This document shows, piece by piece, positions 5,380 to 10,181 of a stretch of 10,181 nt of DNA. Position numbers and translations under genes: made by a program. The DNA comes from Ardenticatenaceae bacterium (GTDB lineage Bacteria > Chloroflexota > Anaerolineae > Promineifilales > Promineifilaceae), in assembly GCA_020634495.1 (NCBI GenBank), contig JACKBR010000098.1, positions 1 through 10,181 on the forward strand, in the 5' to 3' direction. Under the pieces are notes generated by a model. That model was not told the DNA's origin and ran no database searches. It worked only from the letters and a program-made list of their open reading frames with translations. Each line of letters starts with the position of its first letter. The stretch's first letter is position 1.

Positions 5380-7197
5380 ATGTCTGAACATTATTTTGAA
5401 GAAGAAGAATTTGATAGCGAGGTCAATGGTGAAACCGTTCGCCGCATTTTGCGGACAGGGTTCCAGCATTGGCCATACATGGTAACGTTTCTGGTGTGTA
5501 TTACGGCCGTTGCCCTCATCGAATCTTACTTTACTTATCTTAGTAAACGCATGATTGATGAAGGCATTCTGGCCCGCGATTTAGACGCCCTGCGTGCCCT
5601 GGCCATTCAGTATGGCCTCTGGTTCCTGGTTTTTGCCCTGTTTGTCTTTGGCTTTATCAGTGCGGCTGGGTATTTGGGTCATTTGGTGCAGTACGATTTG
5701 CGCAAGCAGATGTTTGACCATCTGCAAAAGCTGCCCTTGTCGTATTACAACCGGACATCGGCTGGTTGGATCATGTCACGGGTGACCTCTGATGCGGTGC
5801 GCGTGGGTGATCTGGTTTCTTGGGGCTTCTTAGATACCGCCTGGACAATCACCAGCGTGCTAACCTCACTGGGGTTCATGTTTGTCATCAACTGGAAGCT
5901 GACGCTGCTGGTGCTGGTCATGATTCCGGCATTGTGGAAGGTGGCCATCACCTTCAAGCAAAAAATTCTGACAGAGTACCGGCGGGTACGCAAGCTGAAC
6001 TCGAAGATAACTGGATCGTACAGCGAGAGCATCACCGGCGTGCGCGTGGTGAAATCGCTGGGGCGTGAGCATGAAAACCTGAGTCAGTTCAATGAATTGA
6101 CAGATGACATGTACCAGGCATCTTACCGGGCAGCATGGCTGTCGGCGATGTTTTTGCCCGCGGTACAGCTGGTGAGCGCTACGGGCATTGCTGTGGTTGT
6201 CTGGTTTAGCGGGGTGCAGTTTGAGGCAGGTGGCATGACGATTGGTGGCTTGCAGGCTTTTATTTCCTACGTCACCTTTATGCTGTGGCCCATTCAGCAG
6301 ATGGCCCAGGTGTATGCCAGTATGCAGCAGGCTGTGGCCTCTGGCGAGCGCATCTTCTCGCTGCTAGACACGGAACCGGAGATCGTGGATGCGCCTGGCG
6401 CAATTGATCCTGGCACCATCCGGGGCGACATTGTGTTTGACAAGGTGTTTTTCCAGTACGAAGAAGGTAAGCCGGTGCTAGAAAACTTCTCTTTGCGTAT
6501 TCCGCAAGGGGAGACGGTGGCGCTGGTAGGGCCAACGGGCGCAGGTAAATCGACGCTGGTCAATCTGATTTGCCGGTTTTTTGAACCAACGGCAGGGCAG
6601 ATTTTGATCAATGGTCATGATTACACCCAGCTGACGCAGCACGCGATTCAGTCGCGGGTTGGCATGGTGCTGCAAACGCCGCACTTGTTTTCTGGCACGG
6701 TGATGGATAATGTGCGTTACGGCCGTCTTGATGCCACAGACGACGAAGTGGAAGAAGCCGCCAAACTGGCTGGGGCTCATGAGTTCATCAGCAAGTTGGA
6801 GCATGGTTACCAGACCGAAGTCGGCGAGGGCGGTGTGCTGCTCTCCGTTGGGCAGAAACAGCTCATCAGCCTGGCCCGCGCCGTGTTGTCCAAGCCAGAC
6901 ATCTTTATCATGGATGAGGCGACAAGCTCGGTAGACACGCTGACAGAGGCTTTGATTCAGCAGGGTATGGAGACGTTGATGAACGGCCGTACCAGCTTCA
7001 TCATTGCCCACCGGCTGTCTACCATCAAGAACGCCGACCGCATTTTGGTCATTGAAAATGGTGGTGTGTCTGAAATGGGCACCCATGCAGAATTGATCCG
7101 AGCGCGTGGCCATTACTACAACCTGTACACCAAACAGTTCCGCGATGAGCGGGAGAAGGTGTACGGGCTGGATGGCAGCGTGCCGGTGGTAGAGTAA
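5380..7197 (+). CDS. ABC exporter half-transporter, subunit with catalytic Walker B and altered signature (TM288/BmrD-like)
   Basis: This 605-residue protein has the same layout: an acidic N-terminal tail, a six-helix membrane domain and an ATPase domain. Motifs: Walker A GPTGAGKST 384-392 with Lys390, signature LSVGQ 488-492, Walker B IMDE with catalytic Glu513, and H-loop His544. LSVGQ in place of LSGGQ is the complementary defect to the DD Walker B of the preceding subunit. Pairing the two gives one fully competent ATP site (Walker A/B here with LSGGQ of the partner) and one weak site, the standard arrangement of heterodimeric exporters. The start ATG 5380 has only a weak GAGA eight bases upstream, so translation may partly depend on the upstream gene. 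Likely role: inner-membrane efflux of hydrophobic compounds or lipids. The drug-efflux reading rests mainly on the attenuator context. Confidence 0.94.
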   Translation: MSEHYFEEEEFDSEVNGETVRRILRTGFQHWPYMVTFLVCITAVALIESYFTYLSKRMIDEGILARDLDALRALAIQYGLWFLVFALFVFGFISAAGYLGHLVQYDLRKQMFDHLQKLPLSYYNRTSAGWIMSRVTSDAVRVGDLVSWGFLDTAWTITSVLTSLGFMFVINWKLTLLVLVMIPALWKVAITFKQKILTEYRRVRKLNSKITGSYSESITGVRVVKSLGREHENLSQFNELTDDMYQASYRAAWLSAMFLPAVQLVSATGIAVVVWFSGVQFEAGGMTIGGLQAFISYVTFMLWPIQQMAQVYASMQQAVASGERIFSLLDTEPEIVDAPGAIDPGTIRGDIVFDKVFFQYEEGKPVLENFSLRIPQGETVALVGPTGAGKSTLVNLICRFFEPTAGQILINGHDYTQLTQHAIQSRVGMVLQTPHLFSGTVMDNVRYGRLDATDDEVEEAAKLAGAHEFISKLEHGYQTEVGEGGVLLSVGQKQLISLARAVLSKPDIFIMDEATSSVDTLTEALIQQGMETLMNGRTSFIIAHRLSTIKNADRILVIENGGVSEMGTHAELIRARGHYYNLYTKQFRDEREKVYGLDGSVPVVE

Positions 7198-7200
7198 GCG

Positions 7201-7266
7201 GTATTCAGTGGGTCAGTAGTCAGTGAGGCAGTTTTACTGAACACTGACCGACTGACCGCTGAATAC
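7201..7266. repeat. Palindromic array of CAGT/ACTG cores at 7-8 bp spacing
   Basis: An imperfect 25-nt inverted repeat (7201-7225 with 7242-7266) fills the gap between the second exporter gene and the next small gene. The left half has CAGT starting at 7206, 7214, 7221 and 7229. The right half has the reverse orientation, with ACTG at 7236, 7243, 7251 and 7265. It is built like the array at 5320-5361 but from a different core. No T run follows, so it is not a terminator. Confidence 0.65.
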
Positions 7267-7285
7267 TGAAAAAGGACGGGATACG

Positions 7286-7648
7286 ATGAATCATCAGCAA
7301 AATCAATTACGCTCAGTTTTGCAAGCGCTGGCGCTGCCGGTGACTGGTCAACTGCGCCTGTATCCCAATGAAGCGTGTAAAGTTAGTCGGTTGATACAGG
7401 AGTTTGAGCAGCATAGGCCAGGTCTCACGGTGGACGCTGGGGAAAGTTTAACGGAAGCCCAAAGGGCCGTGCTGGCCTCGCTGCATCAAGATTTGATGCG
7501 CGTGTGCCTGGACCACACCTGCACCGATGTCGCCTTGCGCCGCAGCGAAGTGTGGCGGCGGGTACGCCTGCTGGCACGGTCAGCGCTGCTGGCCTTTAAC
7601 TGGCCCTTGGCGCTGCCGCCACAGTTTGAACCTGCGGTGGTTTGCTAA
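7286..7648 (+). CDS. Hypothetical 120-residue protein, last gene of the exporter operon
   Basis: I do not recognise this protein. It starts at ATG 7286 with AGGA at 7273-7276 nine bases upstream. It is predicted soluble, with no signal peptide or membrane helix. The middle and C-terminal parts look helical: one helix around AQRAVLASLHQDLMRVC and another rich in Arg around LRRSEVWRRVRLLARSALL. It has four cysteines (in NEACK, RVCLDHTC and the last residue), with CLDHTC a possible but unproven metal-binding pair. It follows the second exporter gene on the same strand and is closed by an intrinsic terminator, so it is probably co-transcribed. A role linked to the exporter is only inferred from position. 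Confidence 0.65.
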   Translation: MNHQQNQLRSVLQALALPVTGQLRLYPNEACKVSRLIQEFEQHRPGLTVDAGESLTEAQRAVLASLHQDLMRVCLDHTCTDVALRRSEVWRRVRLLARSALLAFNWPLALPPQFEPAVVC

Positions 7649-7653
7649 GGTAG

Positions 7654-7689
7654 AAAAGGCAACGGTTAGAAACGGCCGTTGCCTTTTTT
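7654..7689 (+). terminator. Intrinsic terminator of the ABC exporter operon
   Basis: A 12-bp perfect stem, AAAAGGCAACGG (7654-7665) with CCGTTGCCTTTT (7676-7687), has a 10-nt loop, and its right arm ends in a T6 run (7684-7689). An ACGGCCGT octamer (7672-7679) spans the end of the loop and the beginning of the right arm. Confidence 0.88.
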
Positions 7690-7693
7690 GATC

Positions 7694-7721
7694 TTGAAAA
7701 CAATCAGTAAACCTTTTTAAT
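7694..7721 (+). promoter_or_regulatory. Possible promoter of the antitoxin gene
   Basis: TTGAAA at 7694-7699 and TTTAAT at 7716-7721 (5 of 6) have a 16-nt spacer. They lie in an AT-rich stretch directly after the operon terminator. Confidence 0.42.
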
Positions 7722-7748
7722 ATTTATAAACTTTATATGGTGTGTAAA

Positions 7749-8054
7749 ATGGAAAAGCAAATTGGCACAACCTATTTACGACAAAAATTGACGGATGTGA
7801 TTCAGGAAATCAAGGAAGAAAAAGCAACCTACGTGGTAGAAACCTTTGGCCGCCCACAAGTTGCGATTGTTGATCTGGAGCAATACCACAACTTTTTGCG
7901 CTACCAACAAGAGCGCGAAGAATTTTTTGATTGGATGAAGGAAACGGCCGCCATCAATGCCGAACATAACAAGGATTTAACCGAAGCCGAAATTTTGACG
8001 ATAATTGAACAGGCCCGGCAAGAAGTTTGGGAAGAGCAGCAAAGCCAAAAATGA
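7749..8054 (+). CDS. Type II toxin-antitoxin antitoxin, Phd/YefM family
   Basis: This 101-residue protein starts at ATG 7749, where the family's N-terminal pattern begins (MEKQIGTTYLRQKLTDVIQ). An in-frame ATG at 7737 would add four unusual residues; neither start has a strong binding site, with only GGTG at 7739-7742. Residues 1-50 form the Phd fold that binds the operator as a dimer: a Leu-Arg-x-x-Leu helix, a YVVETFGRP strand-turn and VAIVDLEQYHN. The charged C-terminal half (about 55-101, rich in Glu and Gln) should be the flexible region that wraps the toxin. Such proteins normally repress their own operon and neutralise a PIN or RelE-type toxin encoded immediately downstream. Here the stop codon overlaps an ATG (ATGA, 8051-8054), as expected, but the downstream frame closes after 14 codons. 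It therefore looks like an orphan antitoxin. Confidence 0.78.
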   Translation: MEKQIGTTYLRQKLTDVIQEIKEEKATYVVETFGRPQVAIVDLEQYHNFLRYQQEREEFFDWMKETAAINAEHNKDLTEAEILTIIEQARQEVWEEQQSQK

Positions 8055-8095
8055 GCCTCCGCGTCTCGGACACCAGCTCTTTAAGATTAGAGTAG
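8051..8095 (+). pseudogene. Possible 14-codon stub of a lost toxin gene
   Basis: ATG 8051 overlaps the antitoxin stop by 4 nt, the usual coupling in toxin-antitoxin operons. The frame reads MSLRVSDTSSLRLE and then stops at TAG 8093-8095. The DTS followed by Leu resembles the N-terminal strand and first catalytic Asp of PIN-domain (VapC-like) toxins. The match is very short, and I found no toxin continuation in other frames before the next gene. It could also be a chance start. Confidence 0.35.
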
Positions 8096-8123
8096 GATTT
8101 GTCGTGTAAAAAGTTGTGTTTCG

Positions 8124-8154
8124 TAGACCAAGCATAGCAAACCTCCATTATAAT
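8124..8154 (+). promoter_or_regulatory. Promoter of the propeller lipoprotein gene
   Basis: There is a perfect TATAAT at 8149-8154. The best -35 is TAGACC at 8124-8129 (4 of 6), with a long 19-nt spacer. The -10 element is the firmer part of this call. Confidence 0.42.
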
Positions 8155-8183
8155 ACTGATATTCAATGGAGGCGGTCAGTGTT

Positions 8184-9722
8184 ATGAGACGGTCAATTTT
8201 TGCAGTAACCTTTTGTTTGGTAGTGTGGGTCATGTCATGCCAAACATTGGAGTTACCTACAGCCACCCCTGCATCAACACAGGTAATTGCTTTACCGACC
8301 AGGACATACACCACAGAAGCAACTATTATCTCAGAGCTGCCAACAGATGCCACCACAGCCACAAGAACAGTAACCCCATACCCTACACGCACGCCAGGAG
8401 CTGAAGCGGAACGCTCGACACCCACTAGAGGGCCTCGTCCGACAGGCTTAGTCATTATGACACCAACACCTATTGTTCCAACACCAACCCCAACCCCTTT
8501 AGTTTCGAACCTGCCAGGGCAGCTTGTATTTTTGCAAGGTGAAAAGCCAATATCTCTTTGGACATTTTCTTTAGGCACTAGCCAAGTAAGGGAATTGCTC
8601 CCAGATGTAAGCCAGATGGCTGTATTGCTGCAAAATGAGTCTCCACATTTAGTTGTTGCTGCTTCCCAAGCAGTTGAAATTGATGGGATAAATGTTTATC
8701 AAGTCCCAATACCAGAATTTTGTCTGCCAGAAGGCCGGTGCAAGCATTTACAGTTTTCACCAGACGGCCGTTATCTTGCCTTTACCGCCATTATTGACCC
8801 TGAAATTTTCTGTGGTTCAGGTGGGGCAGAAGTACAAGTTTGGGATGTTGCTACCGGGGAAATGTTGGTATTAGTGCCGCAGGCTGGCTTTTCCACCTGG
8901 CTGTCTGAAGATAAATTTTTGTACGGCCATAACGGTTGTGAAGCTGGCAATACCTATTTATGGGATATGGAGGGCGGTACATCAATGTTAGTAGGAAGGG
9001 GCGGGAACGATTTTTGGTCTCCAAATAAGAGGGTCCTTGCTGGCCTGGAGCTAACGTTTTTCGGATATCACCTTGATTTTTGGATGTACAATATTGAGAA
9101 TGAACGCTTTTTTAAACCGCAGCAAGGCGAAGGGGGTCGGTATGCCTCCCTCTGTTGGCATCCAGATAGTTCCCGACTTGCCTATACATGGCAAGCATTT
9201 GAGCCACCTGATTCATATGAATTTGCCATAGGTCCCAAAGAGCTATGGATAATGGAAGCTGATGGAGGTGGACAAATCCCTCTGCTTCTAAGTCCAGAGT
9301 ATAACTATATTATCACGACGGGAAATAATAGACAGTGGGAATGCTATTGGCTCGAAGATTGGCTACAGGTAAGAGAGGTTCCGTTTAAGCCGATTTCTAC
9401 AACTCTCGAACCAAGCCCAGACGAGTGGCCGACTTTAAATTGTCCAATTTATGGCACTAACTGCATGAATGAGAGATTTTTAGGAATCAACGTGCGGACT
9501 GGCGAGGTGAAAGATTGGGACACCGTGACCCAAGAAATCCATGCGGTGGAACCAGTAGGTCCAAATTTGGCAAATAACCCAATTTTTATCTCACCAGACA
9601 ATTCCTTTGCACTTTATCTAGGTGTAGATAACAAAGGTCTATGGTATGTTCCTGAACAAGGAGACCCGCAGCGTTTACTCCCTGAAGGATATAATTTTGT
9701 GTATGTTGCCCATGGGGAGTAA
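8184..9722 (+). CDS. Secreted lipoprotein with Thr/Pro-rich linker and TolB/WD40-like beta-propeller repeats
   Basis: ATG 8184 is preferred over ATG 8166. It leaves a proper lipoprotein signal (Arg2-Arg3, hydrophobic core, VMSC lipobox with Cys19), and GGAGG at 8168-8172 lies 11 nt upstream. The mature protein should be lipid-anchored at Cys19 and exposed outside the membrane. Residues 20 to about 112 form a low-complexity Thr/Pro linker (including PTPTPTP), a common spacer in Chloroflexota surface lipoproteins. The remaining 400 residues contain propeller-type repeats: FSPDGRYLAF near 191, VWDVATGEM, WDMEGG, WHPDSSRLAYTW and LWIMEADGGG. These resemble TolB/WD40-like blades that usually mediate binding. 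No enzyme motif is seen. Codons are more AT-rich than upstream genes and only one ACGGCCGT octamer occurs, which may reflect a different origin. It converges with the minus-strand gene 24 nt downstream. Confidence 0.82.
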   Translation: MRRSIFAVTFCLVVWVMSCQTLELPTATPASTQVIALPTRTYTTEATIISELPTDATTATRTVTPYPTRTPGAEAERSTPTRGPRPTGLVIMTPTPIVPTPTPTPLVSNLPGQLVFLQGEKPISLWTFSLGTSQVRELLPDVSQMAVLLQNESPHLVVAASQAVEIDGINVYQVPIPEFCLPEGRCKHLQFSPDGRYLAFTAIIDPEIFCGSGGAEVQVWDVATGEMLVLVPQAGFSTWLSEDKFLYGHNGCEAGNTYLWDMEGGTSMLVGRGGNDFWSPNKRVLAGLELTFFGYHLDFWMYNIENERFFKPQQGEGGRYASLCWHPDSSRLAYTWQAFEPPDSYEFAIGPKELWIMEADGGGQIPLLLSPEYNYIITTGNNRQWECYWLEDWLQVREVPFKPISTTLEPSPDEWPTLNCPIYGTNCMNERFLGINVRTGEVKDWDTVTQEIHAVEPVGPNLANNPIFISPDNSFALYLGVDNKGLWYVPEQGDPQRLLPEGYNFVYVAHGE

Positions 9723-9746
9723 TTGAGGTGGCTTAATGGTTAAGTC

Positions 9747-10181
9747 TTACCGACTATTCAAAATCTGGGTTAAAAAGTAGACCTGCCGCAAAATAGGAGC
9801 GGCTTCCCAGCTTTCGGCCAGGCGGGGTGCGCCGCCTTCCTGGATGATGGCTGGGATCAGCTCCAGCGAGCGCACCCCATCCGCATCCAGCCAGACGTTG
9901 AGCACGGCCGTTTCCGGCGGCCCATCAATCTCAAAGGCAAAATTCCCCAACCCGTACACAATCACCCCGTCGTTGTAAAAATCAATCCCCTGCAAAATGT
10001 GGGCGTGGTGGCCGATGACCAGCCTGGCCCCGGCGTCGATGGCGGCCTGGGCAGCAGCCACCTGCGGCTCGCTGGGTTCCTCGATGTATTCGTAGCCGCT
10101 GTGCAGCACCACAATGACCAGATCGACCTGATCGCGAACGGCCGTAACATCCGCAGCGATGACGTCAGGCGTGCCCCAGGC
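9747..10181 (-). CDS. CapA/poly-gamma-glutamate synthesis family protein, C-terminal part (partial)
   Basis: The minus-strand frame stays open to the window edge, so the 144 visible residues are the C-terminal part of a longer protein. The GTG at 10110-10112 is internal: the reading frame upstream of it continues (TAVRDQVDLVIV). The family's conserved blocks appear in order: LHSGYEY (usually LHWGxEY), GARLVIGHHAHILQGI with the paired histidines, and VYGLGNFAFE. These mark the CapA (PGA_cap) domain, a metallophosphatase-like fold found in capsule and poly-gamma-glutamate synthesis proteins and in many uncharacterised secreted proteins. The Trp of the LHWG motif is replaced by Ser. The specific substrate is not evident. 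It is convergent with the lipoprotein gene, and no terminator is visible in the 24-nt gap. Confidence 0.85.
   Translation of the reverse strand, partial: AWGTPDVIAADVTAVRDQVDLVIVVLHSGYEYIEEPSEPQVAAAQAAIDAGARLVIGHHAHILQGIDFYNDGVIVYGLGNFAFEIDGPPETAVLNVWLDADGVRSLELIPAIIQEGGAPRLAESWEAAPILRQVYFLTQILNSR

Larger units (their letters stand above)
391..10145. repeat. Dispersed palindromic octamer ACGGCCGT, 19 copies
   Basis: Exact copies begin at 391, 439, 733, 1068, 1116, 1215, 1311, 1600, 4412, 4480, 4664, 5132, 5503, 6719, 6983, 7672, 8764, 9904 and 10138. Most are preceded by A or AA. Eighteen lie in genes and one is in the terminator at 7654-7689. With equal base use about 0.16 copies would be expected in this length. 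Near-copies with one or two changes occur at 2020, 3905, 7944 and 8923. Confidence 0.9.

Noticed and set aside
6478..7113. 211-codon open frame on the minus strand opposite the second exporter gene
   Set aside because: It is antisense to the conserved ATPase domain and shows no recognisable domain or ribosome binding site.
5320..7266. The two palindromic arrays as CRISPR-like or insertion-sequence ends
   Set aside because: There are no spacers between units, no target duplications and no transposase; the units are only 7-8 bp.
8087..8578. 163-codon minus-strand frame rich in Gly and Val
   Set aside because: It is the reverse reading of the Thr/Pro-rich linker of the lipoprotein; the apparent repeats come from that low-complexity DNA.

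Overview
The window is about 10 kb of a GC-moderate bacterial chromosome. The gene set suggests a Chloroflexota (Anaerolineae-like) bacterium: a YfhO-type membrane protein, an actinobacterial-type inositol-phosphate synthase, a TM287/288-type heterodimeric ABC exporter, a lipoprotein with a long Thr/Pro linker and beta-propeller repeats, and a CapA-type protein. This assignment is inference from gene content, since there is no rRNA or other marker gene. There are no tRNA or rRNA genes, transposases or CRISPR arrays.

Layout. (1) 1-1652: the 3' part of a large YfhO-like membrane protein, then a small TIM-barrel protein of the sugar-phosphate isomerase/epimerase fold whose metal site looks degraded. 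(2) 1669-2937: a promoter, a leader of about 150 nt and an inositol-3-phosphate synthase gene. (3) 2938-3441: a 504-nt regulatory region with a near-consensus promoter, a 32-codon small ORF with a strong ribosome binding site, two tandem intrinsic terminators and further hairpins. (4) 3442-7687: an operon of two ABC half-transporters, an unrecognised 120-residue protein and an intrinsic terminator. (5) 7694-8095: a Phd/YefM-type antitoxin gene whose expected toxin partner survives only as a 14-codon stub. (6) 8149-9722: a propeller lipoprotein. (7) 9747-10181, minus strand: the C-terminal part of a CapA-family protein, convergent with the lipoprotein gene.

The most interesting system is the leader in region 3 combined with the exporter operon. 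The two half-transporters carry the split pattern of heterodimeric multidrug exporters: Walker B ends in DD in the first and DE in the second, and the signature motif is LSGGQ in the first and LSVGQ in the second. In the small ORF, two segments can pair with the left arm of the first terminator. The right arm of that terminator can in turn pair with the left arm of the second. This matches ribosome-mediated transcription attenuation as described for Bacillus subtilis bmrB-bmrCD, with an additional relay to a second terminator.

Two other signals cross gene borders. The palindromic octamer ACGGCCGT occurs 19 times, about 100-fold above chance. It uses only two of the three codon frames (Thr-Ala-Val or x-Gly-Arg) and is absent from the inositol synthase gene and the attenuator. 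In addition, the two gaps after the exporter genes each hold a palindromic array of a 4-bp core at a 7-8 bp period. The two arrays have the same architecture and unrelated sequence.
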